Assembly: GCA_946535985.1 (NCBI GenBank)
Contig: CAMNDY010000019.1
Coordinates: forward strand, 1 to 35,515
Source of the DNA: an uncultured Treponema sp.
GTDB lineage: Bacteria > Spirochaetota > Spirochaetia > Treponematales > Treponemataceae
DNA length: 35,515 nucleotides
Reading direction: 5' to 3'
The notes beneath the pieces are model-generated. The model searched no databases. It was not told where the DNA came from and saw only the letters and a program-made list of their open reading frames with translations. The translations under genes and the position numbers were made by a program. Shown piece by piece: positions 22,315-30,203 of the stretch (positions are counted from its first letter, which is position 1; each line of letters opens with the position of its first letter).

Positions 22315-23058
22315 CTACAATTGCAACAGAAAGCAGCATTCAAATACGCAGCGGTCGCCTTCTTTAATGTGAACATAAGTCTTTCCCGGAGTGTCTGTGC
22401 TGTCACGGCGGTAAATCCGGAGAGTCTGACCTTCCTTACTTTCGCCGGTATAATGAACTTCCATCTGTGTAAGCTCGTGTGCCAGAAGATATTCTTCAGA
22501 AAAAACACTCAGCGCAAGACGAACATACTCGCAGTTATTCATGTGATGAGACATATCAATATGACAGTAGCGGATAACCTGCTCATAAACAAATTCGTCT
22601 TCTGTAAAATCCGATGGAAAACGTTCAAATGGTTCGTCAAGAACTGGCTCAGGAAATCCTTCTGCAGGAAAGCCAACATTCGAAAGCTTTACAGGTCTAT
22701 GATTTTCAAAACTCAAAACACAGGCTTCCTGCTTAACATTTGCAACAAGTTTGCCGGTAGAGTCTACAATCTGAGTATTGATATTTGTGCGGATTCCGCT
22801 GTTATTTATAGGAAAGGTTTTTACAGTTACAAAATCGGTCCAGGCCGGCCGTGAAAAAAACTTGAACTTGGCCTTTGAAAAAACCCAGAAGGCATTATAC
22901 TTTTTTTTGTAAGTAACCCCGTCGCAGCCAAAGCTGCCAAAACATTCAGTAACATTATCCTGAACAAGCACTGTAGTCTGCGCTGTTCCCAACCTGACCG
23001 ACGAATCAATAAACGCCGATGAAATCTCTTTTTTATTTTCGTACACAAAATTGCTCAT
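22315..23058 (-). CDS. Acyl-ACP thioesterase (FatA/FatB-like double hot-dog)
   Basis: A 247-residue protein with two hot-dog domains. The N-terminal half has the strand pattern and KKYNAFWVFSKAKFKFFSRP typical of bacterial acyl-ACP thioesterases; the second has YCHIDMSHHMNNCEYVRLAL, the family's catalytic-region motif with Asp, His and Asn. It would release fatty acids from acyl carrier protein. The C-terminus (CVFECCFLLQL) ends 7 nt before the truncated transporter, so it may have been trimmed or altered by that deletion. No ribosome site: TATAAT (minus strand, 23065-23070) ends 6 nt before ATG, suggesting a leaderless mRNA. Divergent from the WYL gene. Confidence 0.85.
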   Translation of the reverse strand: MSNFVYENKKEISSAFIDSSVRLGTAQTTVLVQDNVTECFGSFGCDGVTYKKKYNAFWVFSKAKFKFFSRPAWTDFVTVKTFPINNSGIRTNINTQIVDSTGKLVANVKQEACVLSFENHRPVKLSNVGFPAEGFPEPVLDEPFERFPSDFTEDEFVYEQVIRYCHIDMSHHMNNCEYVRLALSVFSEEYLLAHELTQMEVHYTGESKEGQTLRIYRRDSTDTPGKTYVHIKEGDRCVFECCFLLQL

Positions 23059-23064
23059 GATGTA

Positions 23065-23120
23065 ATTATAGCAGAAAGCGAAATTATTAACTATATTTCA
23101 CAATTTATTTATGTTACAAT
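23065..23120. promoter_or_regulatory. Divergent leaderless-type promoters
   Basis: Minus strand: TATAAT at 23065-23070, 6 nt from the thioesterase ATG (23058). Plus strand: TACAAT at 23115-23120, 6 nt from the WYL ATG (23127). The -35 regions are weak on both sides and neither start has a Shine-Dalgarno sequence. Only 68 bp separate the genes. Confidence 0.5.
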
Positions 23121-23126
23121 ATTCTT

Positions 23127-24119
23127 ATGAATAATAATCCGGTAGAAAAAAAACAAAGGGAACATCATGTAAAGTCGCTCAGACTGTTGAAGATGGAAAA
23201 AGCTATTCAAACTATTCCCTACCCTAATGTTGAGCGGCTGATGAAGGAGCTGGAGGTTTCGCGCCGTACTGTACTGCGAGACTTAGAGGAGCTTAGGATT
23301 TACTACAATGCGCCTATTGAATATGACAGGGCAAACAAGGGATTTTACTACACGGATGAAACTTTTTTTGTAAAAAATGTTCTGATTAGCGAAGGGGAGC
23401 TTGTAGCACTGGCAGGAATCCTTCCACTTTTGGAACGATATGATAATACTCCCCTCAAAGAAACCATCACTAAGGTTTACGGCACAATAAGCCAGATGCT
23501 GCCGAATGAGGTAGAGGTTCAGTCCAGCCTTGTGAATAACGTTCAGTTTATTTCGGATCCGCTGCCTAACATTGACGGAGATGTTTTTAAGAAAATCTTC
23601 GAAGCCATAAAGATGCATAAAACCGTTTCCTTTGGCTACCGCTCTATCAGCAGTACAGAACATACGCCTCACACTCTAGATCCATACAAAATCTACTGCC
23701 AGAAGGGTGACTGGTATGCAGTTGGTTTTTGCCACAAACACAAGAGATACAGCACCTATAATCTTTCGCGCATGAAAGACCTTCTACTGCTTAGTGAATT
23801 TACCCCTGACCCTGATTACGAAAAGAAAGTTCACATTGACCCTAACTTTGGAGTATGGAACAACGAACTGCCGGTGCTTAAGTTTGAGCTTGTATTTGAT
23901 AAATCTATAAACACTTACATTCTGGAGCGCACCTGGCACAAAAATCAAAAATGTTTTCAAGATAAGGCCGGCAAAGTTCACTTGAGTTTTGAGTCCAACC
24001 AGCTGCAGGAAACGCTTTACTGGGTGTTGCATTTTGGAGCTGCCGTTAAGATTGTAGAGCCCCCGGAATTAAAGGAGCTCTACAAAGAGGAAATCAAGAA
24101 GATTCAAAAAAACTTATAA
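23127..24119 (+). CDS. WYL-domain transcriptional regulator (HTH + WYL)
   Basis: 330 residues: an N-terminal winged helix-turn-helix (PYPNVERLMKELEVSRRTVL, then RDLEELRIYYNAP), followed by the WYL domain (about 165-240; KTVSFGYRS and later DWYAVGFCHKHKRYSTYNLSR) and a WCX-like C-terminal part. WYL domains sense ligands, sometimes nucleotides or DNA. The target genes are unknown; the divergent thioesterase gene is the nearest candidate. The translation start has TACAAT 6 nt upstream and no ribosome site. The gene ends 5 nt from the stop of the convergent outer-membrane protein gene. Confidence 0.9.
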   Translation: MNNNPVEKKQREHHVKSLRLLKMEKAIQTIPYPNVERLMKELEVSRRTVLRDLEELRIYYNAPIEYDRANKGFYYTDETFFVKNVLISEGELVALAGILPLLERYDNTPLKETITKVYGTISQMLPNEVEVQSSLVNNVQFISDPLPNIDGDVFKKIFEAIKMHKTVSFGYRSISSTEHTPHTLDPYKIYCQKGDWYAVGFCHKHKRYSTYNLSRMKDLLLLSEFTPDPDYEKKVHIDPNFGVWNNELPVLKFELVFDKSINTYILERTWHKNQKCFQDKAGKVHLSFESNQLQETLYWVLHFGAAVKIVEPPELKELYKEEIKKIQKNL

Positions 24120-24124
24120 AACTA

Positions 24125-25402
24125 TTAAAAACTAAACTTTACATTTACACAAATGCTGCTTAAGTCTTTATAGGCTCCGTATTGGCCGTCGCGGTCTGGG
24201 CCCGGGAGAAAAATGTAAGCACTTGTGCTAAGCGAAATCTGGTCAGACAGGCTATACTTAATTGATGGTGAAAGCATGCTGTCATAGTCGTTCAAACCAA
24301 GCAGGCCCGCAAAGCTCAATTCCAGAGTTTCGTTTACGAGCGATTTTGAAATGCTCAAAGTTGCACCATGCTGGTAGGCGTCTGTGCGTTCCAAAGTGTC
24401 CAGGTCGCCAAACAGGTAGTCGCAGTAATATTGGGCGGTGAAGGTCCAGCCGCTTGGCATCCAGTCCAGACCGGCAAGGGCAGAAAGCTGATTACGTTTC
24501 AAGGAATCTCCTGTTGCTTTTTGAAAGTGTCTTTGTGGGAAAAAGGCAGTTTCCAGGCGAAGAACTGTTGGTCCAATTGGAACTGCAGCGTCTGCACCAA
24601 GCATGGCCATGCGTTTGTATTCGCCATCAACAACCATACTTTCTGATGTCATACTATAGTTTAACAGAGGGATATCATCCCAGCCGTAAAAGCCGTAAAG
24701 CGAAAGATCCATTACAGGAAAATATCCCGAAAGTTTAAGTCCATATTCACCGTTCCAGATTGCAAGCTCAGGTTTCTTGAACTGATTAATCTTAACAGGA
24801 AGATGCAAAACTGTATTCATTGCGGGAAGGGGATAATCTACTGTTTCAGGAACAATAAATCTGCGAAGGCTGTTTCCTTCGTCAAGCGGAAGTGCTGCCG
24901 GAGTAAAAAAAGGAATCCACCAGACATCGGCTGTAAAGGAGTTTCCGCTTAAAGAAAGTCTTATTGCATCAACTGCAAGCTTACTGTCATCGCCTGTCAT
25001 TGCAGAAAAACTGGACTTATCAGAAGGACACAAAACATTTGTAATATCTATTCCATCTGTTTTACCCCAAGCTGCTTTTTGTCGGCCAATGCGCAGGCCC
25101 CAGAAAGAATCTGTATAATCAAGCCAGAGTTCTCCCAAAGAAAAATCAAGCTCATTTGTAAGGGCATCGTATGAGACTGAGCCTTCTGCAAGAGCGGAAC
25201 TGTTTCCATACCAGGCGTCTACTTTGCCGGTAAAGTTAGTATTGCCTAACGAAAAATCTCCTGCGGTATCTTCGTTTGTCCAGGGTGCAAAAACTCCCCA
25301 GGTGGTCTGCAGATCCCCGGAAAAAGACAGGTTGTTTTGAGCAGAAAGATTTGAAATAAACAAAATAGTAAAAACCAGAAAACAAGAGATTCTTTTGTTC
25401 AT
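24125..25402 (-). CDS. Putative outer-membrane beta-barrel protein (exporter operon)
   Basis: A 425-residue protein with a cleavable signal peptide (RISCFLVFTILFISNLSAQ, cleavage probably after SAQ). The mature part is a succession of alternating strands rich in Trp, Tyr, Gly and Ser (LRIGRQKAAWGKTDGIDI is a recognisable internal block), ending in ICVNVKFSF, whose terminal Phe suits an outer-membrane barrel. It resembles the DUF1302-type/porin-like proteins encoded with RND exporters and LolA-like partners. GGAG precedes the ATG. It lies 98 bp after the LolA-like gene, with a pair of palindromic repeats in the gap. Confidence 0.75.
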   Translation of the reverse strand: MNKRISCFLVFTILFISNLSAQNNLSFSGDLQTTWGVFAPWTNEDTAGDFSLGNTNFTGKVDAWYGNSSALAEGSVSYDALTNELDFSLGELWLDYTDSFWGLRIGRQKAAWGKTDGIDITNVLCPSDKSSFSAMTGDDSKLAVDAIRLSLSGNSFTADVWWIPFFTPAALPLDEGNSLRRFIVPETVDYPLPAMNTVLHLPVKINQFKKPELAIWNGEYGLKLSGYFPVMDLSLYGFYGWDDIPLLNYSMTSESMVVDGEYKRMAMLGADAAVPIGPTVLRLETAFFPQRHFQKATGDSLKRNQLSALAGLDWMPSGWTFTAQYYCDYLFGDLDTLERTDAYQHGATLSISKSLVNETLELSFAGLLGLNDYDSMLSPSIKYSLSDQISLSTSAYIFLPGPDRDGQYGAYKDLSSICVNVKFSF

Positions 25403-25421
25403 GATAACTCCAAAAAAATTA

Positions 25422-25490
25422 TGTCATTGTCGGGCTTGACCCGGCAATCTGTTTTATAAAAGATTCCCGTGTCGAGCACGGGAATGACAG
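25422..25490. repeat. Head-to-head pair of AGATT...AATGACA palindromes (copies 2 and 3)
   Basis: Copy 2: ATTGTCGGG (25426-25434), loop CTTGA, CCCGGCAAT (25440-25448), in reverse orientation. Copy 3: ATTCCCGTG (25463-25471), loop TCGAG, CACGGGAAT (25477-25485). Both share the outer ends TGTCATT/AGATT, so the pair is itself a large inverted repeat. It lies inside the operon between the LolA-like and outer-membrane protein genes. Confidence 0.82.
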
Positions 25491-25500
25491 TGGTGGCGTA

Positions 25501-26280
25501 TTATTTAATTCTTCCCTTCTCCAGCGCTGCTACTGTAAAGAATGAATCATCAAGATTGTCTTCTTCATATTTGATGTTTTTACTTTCAATGAGTGACCAG
25601 GTACCGCTCTGAACATTTTCCATTTTCATTTTCTGAGCAGTTGTAAAACCTTTGATTGTAGTAAAATCGCTGCAGGTAAGAACGCGGTGAAGCTGATCCT
25701 GGCGGTCGTAGAATTCACACTTGCGAAGAATATAATCATCTTTGCCAATGTAACTGATGTAACGAGGATCTTTTTCGGTGTGGGCTTTGCTTATACATTC
25801 AACCTTATAGCAGGCAATCCCGTCGATGTTATCTTCGCCTAACAAATTATAATCATATTTATTAAGGCTGCGATCTCCCATGTCCTGATAAGTAAAGTCT
25901 GTACCCATAAAGCTTCCTTCACTTTCTGAACCACTTGAAGCAATGCGGCGGGTTTTTTTCATAGCTGGAAGATAAAGCCAGCTGTCAGAATCCTTGTCGT
26001 CTTCTTCGTAATCAAACATAAGATAGCCTGTTCCTGCAACATCCTTTGGGGTTGTGAAAACAATTACGCTTTTCTCTACGTCTCCATAATCCTTGCTCAT
26101 CATAATTACTTCGCGGAGTCGGTCTGAACCCTTCTTAGAATGAATTGTGAGGGTAGCAGTTGAAGAAGAAGTTTTTGGTTCCGCAACTTCATCTGCCTTT
26201 TTCATAATGTCGTAGCCGGACTGGGCAAAAAGCGCGGCTCCCAAAAATAATGCTGTAATTGATAAAAGAATTTTTTTCAT
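25501..26280 (-). CDS. LolA-like outer membrane lipoprotein-sorting family protein
   Basis: 259 residues, with signal peptide MKKILLSITALFLGAALFAQ. The mature part matches the LolA-like family found beside RND/MMPL exporters: SGYDIMKKADEVAEPKTSSS, STATLTIHSKKGS, VFTTPKDVAGTGYLMFDYEE, DSWLYLPAMKKTRRIASSGS and SFMGTDFTYQDMGDRSLNKY. It is a periplasmic half-barrel, thought to carry hydrophobic cargo from the exporter to the outer membrane. Its ATG follows the exporter's TAA with no gap (AAATAAATG), so it is translationally coupled. Cargo unknown. Confidence 0.88.
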   Translation of the reverse strand: MKKILLSITALFLGAALFAQSGYDIMKKADEVAEPKTSSSTATLTIHSKKGSDRLREVIMMSKDYGDVEKSVIVFTTPKDVAGTGYLMFDYEEDDKDSDSWLYLPAMKKTRRIASSGSESEGSFMGTDFTYQDMGDRSLNKYDYNLLGEDNIDGIACYKVECISKAHTEKDPRYISYIGKDDYILRKCEFYDRQDQLHRVLTCSDFTTIKGFTTAQKMKMENVQSGTWSLIESKNIKYEEDNLDDSFFTVAALEKGRIK

Positions 26281-28635
26281 TTATTTTGTCTCCTTACCGA
26301 ATGGTTTTGTTATATAAAGAAGTACTGGTGTCAATGTATAGTCTGCAATAAGGGCACTGCCAAGACCTACGATTGATAGCCAACCGATATTTACAAGAAC
26401 AGTCATGGTGCTGGTAAGGAAGATTCCAAACATGGCACAGAGGATGACTGTTGTCATAATCATTGTTTTTCCAATTTCGCGATATGAGTTTAAGATTGCC
26501 TGACGATAATTTCCGCACATTTCAAAGTGATATTTGATGTGGTTTGTAAAGTGGATTGTATCATCAACTGCAATACCAAGAATCATCGGCATAATCATGG
26601 CAGTAATCATATCAAGGTTTACACCGGCATAACCCATAATTCCTCCAATGAGGGCAATTGGCGCAATGTTAGGAATCATTGCAATAAAGCCTGTGCGGAA
26701 GGATGTAAAGGCCAGAATAAGCAGAATAAGAATTACAATAAGAGAAGTTCCGATTGAACGCAGAGAGCCGCGTACAAGCTTTCCGTTCATCTGGGCATAC
26801 TGAACAACCTCACCTACAACACCTGCATTCGATGCATCAGGGAAAAGTTCTGCACACCATTTTTTTACGTCTTCAAGATTGCGGACAATTTCTTCACCAT
26901 CGTAACCGTTAAGTTCAATGTGAAGGTAACCGGCTTTAAAGTCTTCGCTTACATAATTGTAAAGGTCGCTTCCGCCGGAGATTTCGTAAAGGAACATTTC
27001 CTGGCTTACAAGATCCTGATCATCCGGGATTACATAAAAGTCAGGGTCATCACCATTGAGCGTTCGGTTCATTTCTTTAATAACCTTTGTTACAGAAGAA
27101 ACTCTAGGCTTCCCGTTAGAGACCTTTGTTGAACTGAGTGTACCAATGCGGGCGGCCAATTCATCCATGTTTTTAAGAACCTGTGGATTTTTCAAAGCAT
27201 CCTCTTCCTGATATTCAACAAGAACTTCGTAACTATACTGACTTCCAAGCTGACTGCGGGTAATTTCCATGAGGCGGTGAATGTAAGGTGTACGCTCACC
27301 CATCATGTCGGCATAGTTCATATTTACTTTGATTTTGAACATGCCGGGAATTACTGCAACCATAACTGCGGCACCAACTACAACGGTAATCCACTTTTTA
27401 TTGAGAATTGATTTTCCCATTGCTTCTACGCGAAGATCTGATTTTGTTGAACCTTCTGTATTTACAAAGTTTGGATCTGGTTCTTCATCTTTTCCAAAGC
27501 TGTAGAGGCATGGAAGAAGAATGATTTCAAAAATAAATACTGCAAGAACGGCAGCAGCAGTAATTCCTCCAACCCAGCGCATTGGTCTGATGTTTGCAGA
27601 AAGGAATGAAAGCATACCTGCCATTGTAGTGATTACTGTAAAAAACAAAGCCCAACCGGAATCTCGTATACCCATTACAACAGATTCTTTTCTAAGTCCC
27701 GTTTTTCTAAAGTACATCTTAAAGCTGTTGATATAGTGAACTGCATAACCTACTGCGAGAGCCATTGAAAGGAGGACGGTTATAAGAATCATTGTGTTGT
27801 TTCCCTTTATGTTCATCCAGGCAGAAGCACCAAGTGTTGTACAAAGAGCGCCTATTGTTGCAATGGAAGGAACAAGAACTCCTCGTAATGAGCGTATAAA
27901 GATGATAAGGAAAAGGAGCATTACTACAAAACCCAAAGCGATTCTGCTTATACACTGACTTACGATAGATTTTTCTTCTTCGTATTCTGTATATGAAAGT
28001 CCGGCCGGGCGGATTTCCCATTTATCTGATTTGTATTTTGGATCATTAAAGATTGCCATGGCTGGTGGAGCAATTTTATTCATTGCTTCATCCAGGCTTT
28101 CGGAATATTGTTCAAGGTTTACGATGAGCCAGGTTTCGGTGCAGTCGGCACTTACGAGGTTATTGAGCAAAGACTCGCGGCTCAAGATAAAGGCTTTCTT
28201 TTCTGCGAGCTCGGTTGGGTCTGTTGGAACTCCGTCTTCAAAAGGACTTGTTACTTCAAAACCTTCTTCTGTACCAATTGGGAGAGAAAGCTCCATAAGC
28301 GAAGTAATGCTTCCTGCATAAGGAACATTGTCCAAAAGCTCGTCTCCAAGCTCGTCTATCATCTGAAGAACTTCTGGATCAAAAACGTCTTTAGCTTTGA
28401 TGTGTGCCAAAAGAGTGTCTGTTGAACCAAAAATACTTTCAAAATGATCCTGATTTACTTTTGTTGTTTCCCAATCGTCAAACCAGTCTTCTTCTCCGTT
28501 GTCCAGCTTGAGCCGGGGAATTCCAAGGCTACAGACTATTGTTAGAATTGCCAGGCCTATTATAAAGCCCCAACGATGTTTTACTTCAAAACGACCGAAT
28601 CTTTCAAACCAGTCGTTGATTTTTTTGACTTGCAT
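26281..28635 (-). CDS. RND/MMPL-type exporter with sterol-sensing-like domain
   Basis: A 784-residue inner-membrane protein with twelve predicted helices: one near residue 22, a large periplasmic loop, five helices (about 230-375), a second first-helix near 415, another large loop, and five final helices (about 630-775). The helix groups look like those of MMPL/HpnN-type RND proteins (LLSMALAVGYAVHYINSFKM; MPMILGIAVDDTIHFTNHIK, with the acidic pair used for proton relay). Members export lipids or other hydrophobic molecules. GGAG precedes the ATG. It is first in the operon with the LolA-like and outer-membrane genes and is under the TetR operators. Confidence 0.92.
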   Translation of the reverse strand: MQVKKINDWFERFGRFEVKHRWGFIIGLAILTIVCSLGIPRLKLDNGEEDWFDDWETTKVNQDHFESIFGSTDTLLAHIKAKDVFDPEVLQMIDELGDELLDNVPYAGSITSLMELSLPIGTEEGFEVTSPFEDGVPTDPTELAEKKAFILSRESLLNNLVSADCTETWLIVNLEQYSESLDEAMNKIAPPAMAIFNDPKYKSDKWEIRPAGLSYTEYEEEKSIVSQCISRIALGFVVMLLFLIIFIRSLRGVLVPSIATIGALCTTLGASAWMNIKGNNTMILITVLLSMALAVGYAVHYINSFKMYFRKTGLRKESVVMGIRDSGWALFFTVITTMAGMLSFLSANIRPMRWVGGITAAAVLAVFIFEIILLPCLYSFGKDEEPDPNFVNTEGSTKSDLRVEAMGKSILNKKWITVVVGAAVMVAVIPGMFKIKVNMNYADMMGERTPYIHRLMEITRSQLGSQYSYEVLVEYQEEDALKNPQVLKNMDELAARIGTLSSTKVSNGKPRVSSVTKVIKEMNRTLNGDDPDFYVIPDDQDLVSQEMFLYEISGGSDLYNYVSEDFKAGYLHIELNGYDGEEIVRNLEDVKKWCAELFPDASNAGVVGEVVQYAQMNGKLVRGSLRSIGTSLIVILILLILAFTSFRTGFIAMIPNIAPIALIGGIMGYAGVNLDMITAMIMPMILGIAVDDTIHFTNHIKYHFEMCGNYRQAILNSYREIGKTMIMTTVILCAMFGIFLTSTMTVLVNIGWLSIVGLGSALIADYTLTPVLLYITKPFGKETK

Positions 28636-28647
28636 GATGTCTCCTTT

Positions 28648-28663
28648 GTTAGCTATTGCTAAC
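28648..28663. promoter_or_regulatory. Iron-box-like palindrome in the exporter leader
   Basis: GTTAGC-TATT-GCTAAC has the same form as the feo boxes (compare GTTAGC-GCAA-GCTAAC at 17596). It lies between the TetR operators and the exporter's ribosome site. It could also be only an RNA hairpin. Confidence 0.45.
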
Positions 28664-28669
28664 TTTTAT

Positions 28670-28756
28670 GATAACACTGTTATCTTAATGATAACGGTGT
28701 TATCTTGTCAATAGAATTTTGAAGAATTTGACAAATTTTGATAACAATGTTATCTT
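28670..28756. promoter_or_regulatory. Divergent tetR/exporter promoters with three TetR operators
   Basis: Three copies of GATAAC-N3-GTTATC lie at 28670-28684, 28690-28704 and 28740-28754. The exporter promoter (minus) is TTGACA (28706-28711), 18-bp spacer, TAAGAT (28682-28687); one operator fills the spacer and one covers the -10. The tetR promoter (plus) is TTGACA (28728-28733), 17-bp spacer, TATCTT (28751-28756), with the third operator overlapping spacer and -10. Both units should be repressed together. Confidence 0.85.
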
Positions 28757-28763
28757 TTATCCT

Positions 28764-29417
28764 ATGAGCGAATCCGCAACCGAAACAAAAAGTAAAATTC
28801 TCGAAAGTGCAAAAAAAGAATTCCTGGACAAGGGCTTTATAAATGCCTCTTTGCGTACTATTGCTTCAAACGCAGGAGTTACTACAGGCGCAATGTATCG
28901 TCATTTCAAGGATAAAGATGCCCTTTTCTGCGCACTGGTAGACGAAGCTATTGAAGTTACAACAAAAACAGTTATGCTTGCTGATGTCATGAACCACCAG
29001 GATCTGGATAATGTTGTTTCTGAAAAACACTTCAAAGAAGAAGAAATTCAAACAAATGAACTTTTAAATTATATCTTTGATAATTATGATGCATTTACAC
29101 TTCTTCTTACAAAATCAGCAGGCAGCACGCACGAGCATTTTCAAGAAGAAATCTGCGATTTATACACAAAAAATTGCACACAAACCTTTAACTGGATGTT
29201 TCACAATAAAATTGCAACAAAAAAAATCGACAAAATGACTGTTCACTTTATTGCTTCAACAGTCATTAATGCCTTTGTAGAAATCATAACTCATAAAATG
29301 ACAAAGAAAGCAGCTTTTCAATACATAGAAAATATCGAAGAATTTACCCGCAGCGGTATGATTCACATGATGGGAATTCAACTGGTTAACCCAGAGCAAC
29401 ATCCAGAATCATCATAA
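28764..29417 (+). CDS. TetR-family repressor of the exporter operon
   Basis: 217 residues with an N-terminal TetR helix-turn-helix: KSKILESAKKEFLDKGFINA, then LRTIASNAGVTTGAMYRHF and KDKDALFCALVDEA. The C-terminal ligand domain is helical and unassigned. It faces the RND operon across 128 bp containing three identical-pattern operators, so it very probably represses both itself and the exporter. I start at the ATG at 28764 (MSESATETK), because the -10 TATCTT ends 7 nt before it; the longer frame from 28719 would begin upstream of the promoter. Its 3' end overlaps the convergent ZIP gene by 32 nt. Confidence 0.9.
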   Translation: MSESATETKSKILESAKKEFLDKGFINASLRTIASNAGVTTGAMYRHFKDKDALFCALVDEAIEVTTKTVMLADVMNHQDLDNVVSEKHFKEEEIQTNELLNYIFDNYDAFTLLLTKSAGSTHEHFQEEICDLYTKNCTQTFNWMFHNKIATKKIDKMTVHFIASTVINAFVEIITHKMTKKAAFQYIENIEEFTRSGMIHMMGIQLVNPEQHPESS

Positions 29418-30165
29418 GCGCAAAACCAAGCATAAAAGCAACTGTACCCCAGTCTGAATGTTCTCCATCTGCCATTTCTGGAACAAGCTCTTCTACAACA
29501 ACGTAAAGCATAGCCCCGGCTGCAAAACTCAAAAAATATGGTAGTACCGGTAATACAAGACTTGCAAGAAGAATAGTTATAAGACCTGCAATTGGTTCTA
29601 CAATTCCCGACAACACCCCATACCAGCAGGCTTTACCCTTTGATAAACCCTTGGAATGGAGAGGCATAGAAATTATTGCGCCTTCCGGAAAATTTTGAAT
29701 TGCAATTCCCAGAGCAAGACTAAGAGCTCCAGCTTCTGTTATTTGAGCAGAACCGCTGGCCCAACCGGCATAAAGAATACCAACAGCCATTCCTTCCGGG
29801 ATATTATGAAGTGTTACTGCAAGGACCATCATTGTTGTTTTCTGGAGTTTTGTTTTTATACCTTCCTGGGTTTCATCAAGATGCATATGTGGAATTGTTT
29901 TGTCCAAAATCAGCAGAAAAATCATGCCGAAGCAAAAGCCTACTACTGCCGGAATAAAAGCCAGCTTACCGCGATCTGCTGACATTTCCATAGATGGAAT
30001 GAGCAAACTCCAGATAGAAGCCGCAACCATAATTCCAGCTGCAAAACCAGAAAGAATTTTTTGTATACGAGAATCAAGCTCCTTTTTCATAAAAAAAACA
30101 AGAGCTGAACCAAGAGCTGTTCCAAGAAAGGGAATTAAAAGACCTTTTGCGATTATATTAGTCAT
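29386..30165 (-). CDS. ZIP-family divalent metal transporter
   Basis: A 259-residue membrane protein with about eight helices. The two ZIP signatures are present: LAVTLHNIPEGMAVGI in the fourth helix and AIQNFPEGAIISMPL in the fifth, giving the His, Asn, Glu ligands of the binuclear metal centre. The loop after the third helix has HMHLDE, a short metal-binding stretch. ZIP proteins import Zn2+, Fe2+ or Mn2+; the ion here is not certain, but placement beside feo2 makes iron or zinc likely. There is no ribosome site; TATAAT (30173-30178) ends 7 nt before ATG, with TTGTAA 17 bp further, suggesting a leaderless mRNA. Confidence 0.92.
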   Translation of the reverse strand: MTNIIAKGLLIPFLGTALGSALVFFMKKELDSRIQKILSGFAAGIMVAASIWSLLIPSMEMSADRGKLAFIPAVVGFCFGMIFLLILDKTIPHMHLDETQEGIKTKLQKTTMMVLAVTLHNIPEGMAVGILYAGWASGSAQITEAGALSLALGIAIQNFPEGAIISMPLHSKGLSKGKACWYGVLSGIVEPIAGLITILLASLVLPVLPYFLSFAAGAMLYVVVEELVPEMADGEHSDWGTVAFMLGFALMMILDVALG

Positions 30166-30172
30166 ATCAAAT

Positions 30173-30201
30173 ATTATAAAATCAAAATCTCAGTATTACA
30201 A
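30173..30201 (-). promoter_or_regulatory. Leaderless-type promoter of the ZIP gene
   Basis: On the minus strand: TTGTAA (30196-30201), 17-bp spacer, TATAAT (30173-30178), then 7 nt to the ATG at 30165. It fits within the 38 bp after the Cys-rich/HMA gene, so the ZIP gene can be expressed apart from feo2. Confidence 0.6.
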
Positions 30202-30203
30202 TA

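Noticed and set aside
28719..28763. Longer TetR start at 28719
   Set aside because: It would lie upstream of the -35 and -10 of its own promoter.
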